Shown here: positions 46,032-58,300 of the stretch, piece by piece | Position numbering within the stretch: position 1 is the first letter of the stretch | Layout of the letters: each line of letters begins with the position of its first letter | From: Pteria penguin | Lineage: Eukaryota > Mollusca > Bivalvia > Pterioida > Pteriidae | Direction: 5' to 3' | DNA length: 64,000 bases | Assembly (NCBI GenBank): GCA_035048485.1 | Contig: CM068584.1 | Location: 58,157,739 to 58,221,738, forward strand | Position numbers and translations under genes: made by a program | The notes under the pieces: generated by a model | What the model was told of the DNA's origin: nothing | Database searches by the model: none | Seen by the model: only the letters and a program-made list of their open reading frames with translations

Positions 46032-46889
46032 GCCGCCAAAGTATTAGCTAATGCCAAGCAAAATAAAACTTTAGTGAGTATCTGCAAAATGAACGACCGC
46101 TATGTCGCCTGTTAAATGCTACCTGACCAATCCCGAGCTGCTTGCCATGTAATACTAGTAATACTTGACCTTTATACTACAATTGTCGGTAGAATTCATG
46201 AAAAATATTCTTTACTGTTAACATCGCTACTATCCATTTAAGATCCTGTTGTAGTCGATATAGTTATTCGAATGAATGTATCAGTAAATATGAAGCATTC
46301 TGTAAGCTATGACGATAAGGCATTGCTTTGTAAAGTAGGCAGATTAAATGTATACTGTAAAAACCATTAGTTGGGTTTGTAGGAGTAATGCATGTTTTAA
46401 TGCGATGTTTATATAGATATTTTAAACGAGTCAATTTTCAGTATTACTCAAAAACTCCGAAATTATCGAATCAAATTCAGCGAGTGTTCTTAATAGAAGT
46501 GAATGTGCCTCAGGATGAAAACCCATATGGGTAATATTCCAGCGAGAATAGTGGACTGATCAAAGTCCTTAAGGTATAAACGAAAGAATAGATCCTCAGA
46601 AAATGTCAGAACATTTTTAGCGAGGCGGTCAGTTGACGCGTGAAAACACGTCAGGAAATTCAATCCAAAAGTGGCGATTTTTCCAGCGAGGTCTAAAGAC
46701 CGAAGTCCAGTGAAAATACCCAGGGAAAATAAACTGTGATAATCCAACTGGGTCAAATATATAGATGATAATTTTATGTAAAAAACGAATGTGTAATGCA
46801 TTTCAATTCTCAAGCAAGAAGAGGAATTGAATGTTTTGGTATTATTTAACGACAGATATTGCCTACTTTGCTGCCAAATTAACAGAAGC

Positions 46890-47494
46890 ACATCATACTT
46901 GCCGTTTGGTTTTTGAGATAATCAACCCTTTTAAACTGCGGTACAGATGTACATTACCTTGTTTATTAAGGAGGACGCCGTCTAAAAGGAATTTGCTTTC
47001 GCAAGATAGCTGTGCGGGGGACGGGAAACGAACCATTGTGATCCCAGAAACCACTATACTGAAATCTTTGAAGTGAACTTGATAGTAATTTATTGACCTC
47101 GTCTGCAATCTTGTTATAATTATGCCTTTGCTTGAATCTTGGTAGCAATTTACAGACGTAAATTTTGCTGGACTCTAAATCGGGAGTGCAGGGTTTTTAC
47201 TATAGCTTCTATTTTAGATGCCAACTCGCCTGCAGAATCTGGTTGTCTTACATCATTACCCCCTATCAAAAGGATAATCATATGAGGGTGGAATTTAGCA
47301 ATAGCATGACCCTCGTACCTAAGTATGTCACTTGCGAGTCTTCCTCCTTTACCTCTAAACTGAATGAGATGAGTATTTGACAGGCCCATATGTGTTTCAA
47401 ACCTGCTATCGGGATCATCTCTAAGAATATTGTTGAAACGTCGCACAATAGATTGTCCAATGATCATTACTCTGATACGTGAATGATCAGACAT
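46890..47494 (-). pseudogene. SGNH hydrolase domain
   Basis: From the ATG at 47494: RIRVMIIGQSIVRRFNNI (block I; GQS where GDS is usual), FRGKGGRLASDIL (block II Gly), HMIILLIGGNDVRQPDS (block III, GGND intact). Then in two shifted frames VCKLLPRFKQRHNYNKIADE and DGVLLNKQGNVHLYRSLKG. The last corresponds to the DxxH block V; the catalytic His is replaced by Leu. With frameshifts near 47150 and 46990, this is dead. In Ngaro elements the domain is thought to help particle or template handling. Confidence 0.78.
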
Positions 47495-48647
47495 GATGGA
47501 ATTGGTTTATAAAGAAATATTAGAAGGAAGTAAATCAGTCAGCCGATTCAATTTACTTACCCGTCCGGGGTTCAGTTGATTATTTCGAAGGAAAGACGTC
47601 GATCGCCGTGAAAGGAAATGGAAAACAAATCCACCGTTTAAATTCCGAAAAGAAAGTTTGTGCGCTCTTGGTAGGCGTCCTGAATGCAAGTGAAGGGATG
47701 CTAAAATGATTGTGTGTTTACGAACGGTTCGCTAAATTTCATTGGTTATGAAGTTCAAAGCGTTTCTCCATGTAGGGTGAGCGGAAAATCTGATACATCA
47801 TGTTAGACTGTTGGCAACTTTAATAAGTAATTTCGTATATATTTATAAAAGTCGTTAAACTTATTTTAAAGATCATATATATCTATTTGACTATTAACAC
47901 AAAAGAACTAATAATTATGACCAAACCATGTTTTATGATAAACTTTGTGCATGCATGAAAATAAATCGAAAGCTAATAAACAAAGGATTATCGCATGGTC
48001 CAAGCATATTTGATGAAATCGTTTATTTACATGAGAACAATGGAAGGTGGGCACCAGACATTCTAGTCCAAAGAGAATCCCGATTTCTTTGCTTCCACTA
48101 ATTCATATGTTGTTGGAGCTTCAGCGGGTGCCAAATCAGGTGATATCAGCCTGTGAACAGCAGTGCAGGTCTCCTCATTTTCTACTCTGTCAGTTAGTTT
48201 CTTGATATAGGTATCAAAATCAATATTTTATATACATACCTATGGATGCTGTCGATAATGCCATCAAAGCTGTTGTTGTAGCAATGACTCTAGTCGCTTG
48301 AGTCTGAGTAATAAAAGATTAATAAATAACAACAACAATAATAACTAGAGCTGACCTTGTTGGCGAGCCAACAAGAAGGTTTCACAAGACTCAGATGAAA
48401 AAGTTAAGACCAAATGTCTTGGCTTTTTGTTGTTCTTGGATTGAAAATGAAGAATTCAGCATGAAAGATTTTTCTCGGGGAATAAGAGGAAGAAATATAT
48501 TTTGGGACCACATCCCTTTGTTGGGCCCCAATGTATGCGGAAAGGACTGTGAAACCGTTAAATCTGACCGCAAATATCTTAAAAACGGTAAGGGATGTGT
48601 GGAAAAAAAACTTTAGGTGAATATATACATTTTATTTTTCACGAAGA
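47495..48647. other. No recognised gene
   Basis: A 73-codon plus-strand frame at 48395-48616 is protein-like (Cys, Trp-rich) but unrecognised. Otherwise AT-rich. Confidence 0.45.
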
Positions 48648-49200
48648 ATCGATTCCAACCATTCCCCGATTCGAATGGATGAAAAGTAAGGGAGCTATGA
48701 CGTCATGTAAATAATATTACGTCATGTTCAGGAATTTGGCTCCATGCCAAATCCTACTTGTCAGTCGGTAAATATTTTTATTCTGTATCATGCTACCAAA
48801 TTTCACACCACTAGCTTTATAAATAAGGGAAACACGGCTTCCTGAATTTAAAAAGTGTATTTTGAGGAATGGTGAAACTGAATTTTGACGGTAAGAGATA
48901 TCGAAAATCTGTTGGCTGAATTGATTCCAACCGTCCCCGCTTCGATCCAATGAAAAATAAGGGAGATATGATGTCATTTACAAAGTATGACGTCATTATC
49001 AAGAATTTGGCACCATGCCAAATCCCTCTTGTCAGTCGATAGATATTCTCATTCGTTATCATGCTACCAAATTTTACACCTTTTTCTTCCTCAATAAGCG
49101 AGCTATAGGCGAAAACATTACATGAATAATTAATGAGTGTTGATGACGTCACAAACATCAATTTAAAGGGGGTTGTCGTGTTCAAACGCAAATAACTCGA
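48648..49200. repeat. Diverged tandem duplication, ~275-bp unit, with ATGACGTCAT motifs
   Basis: Unit 1 (about 48648-48920) and unit 2 (about 48921-49200) share GATTCCAACC, AAGTAAGGGAG/AAATAAGGGAG, TGACGTCA sites, GGAATTTGGC/AGAATTTGGC, CATGCCAAATCC, CTTGTCAGTCG and ATCATGCTACCAAATTT in the same order. Identity is roughly 75-80% by eye. The ATGCTACCAAATTTCA phrase also recurs, weakly, near 49410, so there may once have been three units. Confidence 0.8.
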
Positions 49201-50107
49201 AAACCATAAGAGTTAGCGAAAATCTGAGAACACTTTACTGGTAGGTATTTGAATGCTCTATTGAAAGGATCAGACTCCGACCGCAAATAAAGTTGCTAGG
49301 CCTCGCCAAAGATTTGATTCGAAAATTTCCAATAATTTCAAAAATATTGGCAGCATGCCATTTTCATTCTAGAGTTAGATTAAGAATGTGGAATTATGTT
49401 TAGATATAAAATTTCATGCCGATATCTCATTTAGTAAGAGGGATATTAGCGTATGAACAATTAATTAGCTTTGATGACGTCATAGCGAATTTTCCCACGC
49501 TCATTGTGACTTTATTTATGGTCCGATTTTAAAAAATTTTCACATTGCTAATCAGGGCGTTGAAATCTTTCATCCTGCATTATAAAATCTGAAATTGAGA
49601 TATTTTTTTGAACTGAAAGCAATCGGGTCAAGGTAAACTTTTTCGGTGTAGAGCTACGAAATTGAGGGAGTGACATAAAATCTTGCATTTCCTTTTCTAT
49701 AATGAATGCTGAAAATTTCATTCCAATCGGACAAAAAGTAGTGAAGATACATGTACCTAAATAAAAAGAATTGTAGGTGGCGCTGTGTCCTTACAAAGTG
49801 AAAGTAAGAAAAGAAACACCTCGGCTGAAATATATATGATGAGACATGTATAGTAAGCGATGTGCACAATTTTAATACAGAAGTATTGATTAGGAAATAG
49901 GTATGTGTTACCTATTCTGATGCAAAGGAATGGCGAGAACACAATTTAAAACATTGAAAGATGACATCATTTATTGGAATGCTTGCATCATATATATTAT
50001 AAGGAAAGTCATAAGTTTAAGCAGAATTAAGTGTGTTTTGAAATGTTTATATCAGTGCAGTAACAAAATGCAATAAGAAGTATTTCAGAATTTCTGTTTA
50101 AAGCTGT
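49201..50107. other. No recognised gene
   Basis: AT-rich. Possible third decayed unit of the preceding repeat near 49250-49500. Confidence 0.4.
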
Positions 50108-51500
50108 CAAGTTCATGTTTTCTGGGGATATGCTGAAGATTATTAAGCTGTATTAAAAGTGGTAATTGAATTTATTGTCAATCATTGAAGGATGGCAAAC
50201 ACTATTGCCTTTTCTTCCTGTCTTTGCAAGAATACCAAGTAATTAATCTGTGAAGTAGGAAATAGGATTTCAGAAATGGAAGAAAAAGAATACATAGACA
50301 TCGATATGAATTTTAGAATTTGATAATCTGAGCTGGCATCAATGCTCGATAATAAGTTTGAAGGGGCTCAACTTAAATCAAGAGCGAACTGGACAGAACA
50401 AGGTGAAAGGAAATTGTCATACTTTTTAAAAATAAAGTCACAAAGACAAACTTCTAATGTAATAAAACAATTAAAACATAAATGTAATTCTTCATGAAGT
50501 AGTATCGATAATATACTTGATAGCATGTGTTCGTTCTACCAAAATATATGTACCGGTACTTCTACAAATGAGGAGGTTTCCTATAGAACGGAATATTTAT
50601 CAACAGTAAATGTTGGATGTTTGAAACTGTGAAGGTCATGTTTGCTGGGGATAACCCGAAGCCTACTAAGCTTGATCTAAAGTGAAAATTGAACGTTAGG
50701 AAAAGGGATTTCAAAAATGGAAGAAAAAGAATACATAGGCATTGATATGAATTTAAGACGAAATTTAGAATCCAAACTGTCATCATTGCTTGATAACATA
50801 TCTAAACGGGCTCAAATTAGATCAGAAGGGTACTGGACAGAACAAGGTGAAAAAGTGTTCATCACATGTTTTAAGACTAATGTCACAGGCAAACTTCTCA
50901 TATAATGAAACAATTGAAACATGTAAATAATTCTACATTGGCTAGTAATGGTGATATACTTGATAGCTTATTAAGCTTTATCTAAAGTGAACATTGAACG
51001 TTACTGCCAATTATTGAAGTATGGCAAACACTGTAGCCTTTTCTTACTTACTGAGCAAAAATACCGAGGAAGTAATCTCTGATAAGGAAAACAGCATTTT
51101 AATAATGGAAGAGAAAGAAAACATAGACATCGATATGAATTTAACTTGAAATGGGGATCCGAGCTGTCCTCACTGCTCGATAATAAGTCTAAAGGGGTTC
51201 AAATTAGATCAAAAGCGAATGGGGCTGATTAAGGCGTAAAGAATTCGCCATACTTCTTAAGACTATAGTCACAAAGACAAACTTCTAATATAATAAAACA
51301 ACTGATTCATGTAAATAATTCTACATTGACTAGTAATGATGATATACTTGATAGCATGTGTTCGTTCTACCAAAATTTTCAACTTCTGCAAATGTGGAGG
51401 ACTCCAATATTACACACTATTAATCAACAGTAAATGTGAACAAAATCTAACTGATGATGATAAACTTTTCTGGAATGCTCCACAAGCCTCTTAATATTCA
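50108..51500 (+). repeat. Three tandem copies of a decayed LINE ORF2 segment
   Basis: Copies begin at about 50108, 50628 and 50968 and are aligned by CATGTTTTCTGGGGATA-like starts, ATTGAACGTTA, ATGGAAGAAAAAGAATACAT, AGATCAGAAGGGTACTGGAC and TGATATACTTGATAGC. Copy 2 encodes KRAQIRSEGYWTEQGEKVF; this R(S)x(2)W-x-E-x-GEK motif lies between endonuclease and RT in L1/Tx1-like LINEs. After copy 3 the sequence continues with NLTDDDKLFW-like RT-upstream sequence to about 51500. All copies have stops and shifts. Tandem duplication of an internal LINE segment is unusual. Confidence 0.75.
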
Positions 51501-52252
51501 TCTCTGTCTTCATCACATTTGGTGCTGAAACATATAATCATTCAAAATAGATCAATTTCATTTCCTACAGATCTCTTTTGCAAAATTAAAAGCATTTAAT
51601 GTTACAGAATATATCCATTGCTCATTTGGAATGAGGATAGAGTAGGCTAGATGTTTAGGGAGTTGTCCGTATCCAGACATTGTGGACCTGAAGCCCCTAT
51701 AAATTTCATGAAACAGAGGGAACTATAAGGAATAAATATAGCATTGGTGTAAAGTCGTGGCACATTTATGCATTCACAGCAATATTCTAGTAGAACATCC
51801 TTCAACGCCATGCTGGTAATGAAGGATATACCGTATACCAGGGTTTACAATACATGAGTACTTCAACCCAGATTTTGTACACAACATCTTGGTAAGAGAT
51901 CACATGATGCCTATGGGTCCCTTGTGGATAATGATATCCTTCCCTTCACAATTTGTGGGAGAAAGCCCAAAGTATGGTTTTGTATGAGGACAACATAGAC
52001 AAATATGAGGAGGGTATGGTATAAGTTTTACAGACTTCCGTCACATTGGGATAACGATAAGGAGAAATACATATTATCAAAAGATGTGGTACGACATCTA
52101 GAATACATCAGTTGCATGTTCTTAAGGTATGTTAAATATATATGTAAAATGTATATTAGATCAAAGTTCATGTTTTGATAAGTGGGTCAATGTTTAACGG
52201 TATGGTCACTAGATCAAAAGGCATAGTATCAAATAAAAGCCCTTACCATGAG
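51501..52252. other. Possible further LINE-derived sequence, no clear ORF
   Basis: No motif I can support. It borders the P-type element on the left. Confidence 0.4.
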
Positions 52253-52282
52253 CATAGACATAAAGGAAAGGAACCGCCGACT
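52253..52282 (+). repeat. Left terminal inverted repeat of the P-type element
   Basis: 30 bp, CATAGACATAAAGGAAAGGA then ACCGCCGACT. CA/TG termini as in P elements. The THAP start codon lies 110 bp inside. Confidence 0.93.
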
Positions 52283-52391
52283 CATTACGTCATTCTACAT
52301 ATTTGTACTGGAGATGTTCCAATTTTCGCAACGCTCTCACCGGCAGTTACGCTCGGTCACGAACAGTAACTCCATTGTTTATAAAAACGGA

Positions 52392-55300
52392 ATGGGAGGT
52401 GGGAATCACTGTTGCGTTGTGGGTTGCAGTAACTCTAATAAAAAAAACATCGGCATTATTTCCTGAACGTTTACAAAGAGTAAGTTATTTCGGATTCCCT
52501 AAAGGACCTGAACAAGCCAAATGGAGATCACAGCTAATTGCAGCAGTGAATAGATGTGACCCGTCCTTCAATCCGGCAACGGCCCATATTTGTTCGATTC
52601 ACTTCGAAAGGAGTGACTTGCTATTTCATGGTAAGTGCAGAAACTAACATGCTTTTTTCATTAATAGTTTACAACAAGATTCATACAATTTTGTACAATA
52701 AAAGACCTAGTTGTAATTTTCTGAATATAATGTTCTTATAAATCTAGTCAGTGCATCTTTCTCGATTTCTATTAATATTTCAACAGATAAATAAAATAAG
52801 AAGTTGCATGCTCGTTGTCGTTGAACGTAAAATATTGCTGATGCATACTAGTTTCTTACAAAAACAACAATGTACATGTATCAGCGATTCCCCTGTGTCT
52901 GTGAAACTGTCAGAAATTGAGTTTCACAAAACAGGTAGTGATAACCAAGTTATGCAGTGGCAGATCCAGATTGTATTTGTAGTTTATTTCTCTTTTGATA
53001 TTGTTCATCTATAGGCAAAGGATATAAGCTTGTGCTTGGTGCACTTCCATCATTGCATATGCCAAAAAAATCTGTGGAGACGCCTTGTTTACCTCCCAGA
53101 AAGATTCCAGTATGTATATGTTGATCACTTGTTTTTACACATACAATATAAATGTGTTTTCATTAATTTTATTTTAATTTTGCAATTTGTTACAGTTTTT
53201 TCATATTTGTTGCCAATGTTTGTTCCATTCCTGTATCCTGATATCTAGCAGACAAACAACACATTATTTTCTTCATCAAGGTATATTTATAATATCATAT
53301 GATCCCATTTACCTTTATTGAGAGATAATAAAAAGTTTCCTGACGTTCCATCTATAGGCAGACCTAGAAATTTTGAAAAATCTACATTATTTCTTTAAGA
53401 AATTCGAATCGATACATATTATGTAAAGACGCCATGGTCTCTCTTTTTCTCTCTAAAAGGTCATTTATAAGAATCTCAAAGGAGGGGTCAGTACCCCCTC
53501 GTTCCCTATTGGATCGGCCAATGCGTTCAAATGATATGAATTTAAAATTTCATGAATTTATTGAATTTAAATTTACATTTGAGGATCGGTGAAGAATATT
53601 TCACACGAAGCACATGTAACAGAGGGAGGGCCATCCTCACACTGTCAAGGGGTCGAGATTACACCTTGACATTGTGAGGATGAGGGAGGGCAAGATTTTT
53701 TAATGTATTACTCCTTAACAAGAGACCAAAGTTGGTCTAAATCATTTATGTGAGTGAGCTAAAACTGTTATGATTACAATAAATGAATGGGATTACTATA
53801 TTTAAGCTATTTTCAGTTTTGATAATTTTCTGTTATGTAATATATACTAATTGATTTAATGCAGACATCTCGTCCAGCTCCACCTGTACCAGAAAGGGTC
53901 ACATATCTGTCTTTGGCAGAGGTACAACGTGACATTGAACGCGGAGAAATAGGAGACTGGATCAAACTTCAGTACAATGACTCTGTGGTGATTCTTGGCA
54001 AGTTTGATCCACTGACAGGAAGTGTGATAAAAACAGTCCAAATAGATGAACAACTTGACATCACTGTCAGATTTGGAGGTAATGAGCGAATTTAATGATA
54101 GCAGAGTGGCGAAGCTCCGCCAGCTTAAGTGGGGGAAGGGGGGGGGGGGGGCACAACCTGTCAGAAATTTCTGACAAGCAAAAAAAAAAACAGAAACAAA
54201 AGCCTTCAAAGTAAACTACAAAGGCATTTATTCGCAACTGAACATTATTTTATGCACTGAATAAATACGGATTCCATGTATATCCATGATTATCATTATT
54301 TAAGAAAGCAAAGTTTTTCACAACTTGTGCTAAACATGCATTTTGATAATTTTGCATTTTTTGCAACTGTGTGAAAACAATACGTCAAAAAGTGGGGTGG
54401 CACAAACCCACTTGTGCCCCCTTCCCACTTGTTAAATGGGGGCACGTGCTCGCCCCCCCCCCCCCCCCCCCTGTCCTACGCCCTTTTAGCACAAAAGTCT
54501 TAAGTTATAATGCGTTATTAAGCAGATATAAATTACAATGACTGATGTAATTATATAATGCATCAATCATTGTATAATTTATACCTGAATTAATAGGTAT
54601 ACACAAAATAACACACTTACCTTGATATAAATGATTACATAACAGGGGTGGATCCAGCTTTTTGAAAAAAAAGGGGGGGGGGGGGTTGGTCCAGCATTTA
54701 TCACAGTTCAACTTTGCCGTGTTTTAGTGAATAATACTTTTCAAGGTATATACAAGAAAACAGGGATGGGGTGGGGTGGGGTTCTCCCCAAGAAATTTTT
54801 GAAAATTTGAAGTCCAGAGATGCAATTTCCTGGCATTTGACAGATTGAGTTTCTATTAAGAATCATATTATTCATTTTGTCTCCATCTCTTTCTGGAAGG
54901 TATAATCTATAGGAATCTCAAAAAGGGAAGGGGGAGTTGCGACGCCCCTCCTTCCTGTAAACCACCAACTATAATCGTTGTTAATTAGTCATCATGCAAC
55001 TACATATATGTATATCATAAATTTAAATTATCTTTTATGATTTCCCTTTTCAGAGGTGGTGAAACGAGATGTTCTCAGTTCTGTTGAAAAAAATACCCAT
55101 AAGGAAATTCTTGAGTGAAATTGACAAATTGACCAAATGTTCAGGAATACAAGATGCATCAAAATATAATCAGTGTTCTAATCAGTGGTATAAATATGTC
55201 TCAACGTCAGTGCTAAATGGAAAACCTACAATTATATCCATAATTAGATCTAAGCAATGTACAGGTAGTATTCGAGATGCAGAGGAGGGTGCTAGATGTC

Positions 55301-58300
55301 CATCATGTACAAGTCTGTTACGCTCCCTTCAGACAAATGAGTGCCAGTCCAAGCAATCGACAGTATATCCAAATACACCATTGTCCAAGCTATCCCATGA
55401 AATACTTGTAAAAGAGGTCAAAGCTGCCAGGTCAGATAACCGAAAACTTCAAAAACAACTGCAAATAATGACCAAGAAGATGGATACAACAGTTTCTGAT
55501 GATGTAGGAGAAGGGCTTTTTGCAACATTAGAGAATAAACCGCATGGAAATTTGTTGATGGATCTTTTTTGGGAAGAACAAATGAAGGCATTTAACACCA
55601 GCCCAAAGGGAATGAGATGGCATCCCATGATGATTAGATATGCCATATATCTGCAGTATCAGAGTTCTAGAGCATACCAAGCTCTGAGAGATACAGGTGT
55701 TCTGAGTCTCCCTAATAAATCAACATTAAGAGATTACACTAATTACATTCAGCCCAAATCTGGTTTTCAACCTCGTATCTTTGAGGTAAGTAATTATAAT
55801 TGACATAATTCCATTTTTAGTTAAGTTTTGTGCAAATTATACATGCGATAGTATTAGTAGTTGTGTTTCAAGGTATCTGATGTACAATAAGGTTGTTGTA
55901 TGCATTGTATAGTATTTAAATATCCTTGTATATAAATTATAAAAATAATCCTCCTGGTATGTAAGGTACTATAAACTATATACTCTTGGTGTTCATTTTT
56001 TCAGGAACTGAAAAATATTGCATCAAAGTTACCACCTGAAAAGAAATATGTCGCCCTTTTACACGATGGAATGAAGATCAAGGCAGATTTGGTGTACGAC
56101 AAAAGGAGTGGAAACGTGGTGGGATTTACAAATCCAGAAAATTGGACATTTAATGGTCAGGTGTGTAATATAAAAGTTGATTAATTTTTAATTTTTATTT
56201 CACCAAATACAAAACTGTTACTACATGTATTGACGTTTATATATATATGGTACACCATCACTCAGTGTAGCCACTTTTTAAAGTTTATGCTAGTATTATA
56301 TTCAAATTTAATGCTCTGTGCATGAACCTCTTGAAATATTTATTTCTTTTATTGAATTATGCAGAAGTTTTTATATATGAAAGCCCATGACACACAATTT
56401 TTACATACTCATGATACTGTCATTAGTTCTCTATATAATATTATTCCTTAAAACTTTTAAACTCAATGTACATGTTAAGTTTCTTACTTTTCCAGGATGA
56501 AACACTGCAGATAGCAACATATGTATTAGTATTTATGGTCATCGGGATAAACTCACACATTAAGACAACAATAGGGCATTTTCCTACCAGAAGCGCAACT
56601 GCAGATGAGCTGTATCCTCTGCTGTGGAAGTCAATCGCTTATCTGGAGATGACATGTAAATTGAAGGTGCATATTAATTGTTTCTTTCCATCAGCTTTAA
56701 TAATTCGAAATACATGTGCTCAATGTTCATTTTACTTATAAAAAGTTAACACATGTATATAAATCTGTTATTTAGCAAAAGTGATCTATTAAAGTGAAAA
56801 AGTTCACACTGTCTCTATATGTATATAGTTACAACTTACATGTATGATTTAATGGCAATTTGTCATATTGGCTGTAAGTCATTTTATTAAATTTAATCAA
56901 CATTTTACACAGGTTGTATCATCCACGAGCGATAAAGCTTCTCCGAATCAGCGTTTGTATAGGATTCACAGAATTGGCAAAGAACCTGTAGTGTATCGAG
57001 CTATTAATCCATATTCAGAGGAGGACCGGTATGTGTGGTTTTTCTCAGATGTACCACACCTTGTGAAAACAATCCAAAACAACATTGAGAAACCACGACC
57101 CGGAGGGACAAAATATCTATGGGTATGATTAGCAATATATAATTCTGAAAATAGATAATTTTAGTATTTCATATATCTTATGCTGAGGGAGCTTTACTGG
57201 ACTTACACAAACCTTATACAAGTGCAATTTGACTAGAATAAACCTTAATTTAATACTATATTTTTGTACAGAACAACAAGAAGGACATCTTATGGTCTCA
57301 TGTAGAGAGGGTTTACCATGATGATACACAGGGACACTTGTACCGTACGAAACTCAGATATGATCATGTTCATCTCACACCATCATCTAGGATGAGTGTC
57401 CGACTTGCTGCACAGGTACGTACATGTATCAGATAATGGTTTATTTCTTTATAAAATATGAATTGATCAAGTCAATGCTGTTCATTATAATAATGATAAT
57501 AAATCAAATGATTTGTGGTATACAGTTGTCTTGGTTATTATTGAGATGATTCTAAAAAAATTCAAATAAAGCAAGTTTCAAATGTAGGGCAAAGGTCAAG
57601 GTCACATGGTCATTATTAAGTATTAACAGTCTTCACATACATATTATATCTATGTAATCTTCCTTTACAAAAACATTATTGAGTATACTTTACAATTATA
57701 ATCAAGACTGTTTTTCAATTCATCCATAAAGCTATATGATGTTGAACAGTATGAATGAAATTAAAATACATTTTATAGGTATTGAGTGACTCGGTTTCAC
57801 GAGTAATGCGGTTATTATGGCCCTGAAATGACAGAAACCGCAACATTATTCTCACTTGTGGATAGATTCTTTGACTGCCTAAATGTCCGGTCACTGAGGG
57901 AACATACACAGAAAAGGAAGCCAGACCTTGCTCCTTACACATCTATGAATGACACAAGATTTCATGTAAGCAAGCCTCTCATTGAACTCAGCAATATTTA
58001 CTTTTATTTTACATCAACCATATTGGGACAATACATTTTGGCTATTTTTTCATATGAAAAAATATTTAGTCAGTAGATGTTTAACTTTCTCATTGACATG
58101 TTCATGTGTGATGTTATAATAAAACTCAATATTGGCCTCTTTTTTATTTATAGTTTTTGCGTGCAGAATTCCTAGCTTATTTCGAGCATTGGCTCAGATC
58201 TGTCAGGGGCGTCCTAGTTTCACCAAAGCAGAACAGAACAAGATGTTCATATCCTATCAAACACATGAAGGTTTGGTTATGACAGGTAAGTCCATATAAC

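Larger units (their letters stand above)
44493..47494 (-). mobile_element. DIRS/Ngaro-like retrotransposon remnant
   Basis: Three decayed modules in minus-strand order: an SGNH-hydrolase domain (47494-46890), a gag-like region (46031-45120) and an N-terminal RT segment (44960-44727). SGNH hydrolases next to RT are characteristic of Ngaro elements of the DIRS order, which use a tyrosine recombinase. The recombinase and RNase H are not present; the element stops at the LINE tail. No terminal repeats were identified. Confidence 0.68.

Noticed and set aside
46490..46891. 133-codon minus-strand protein downstream of the SGNH domain
   Set aside because: No motif of Gag, RT or recombinase; the SGNH reading continues in other frames, and this frame covers the unrelated spacer.
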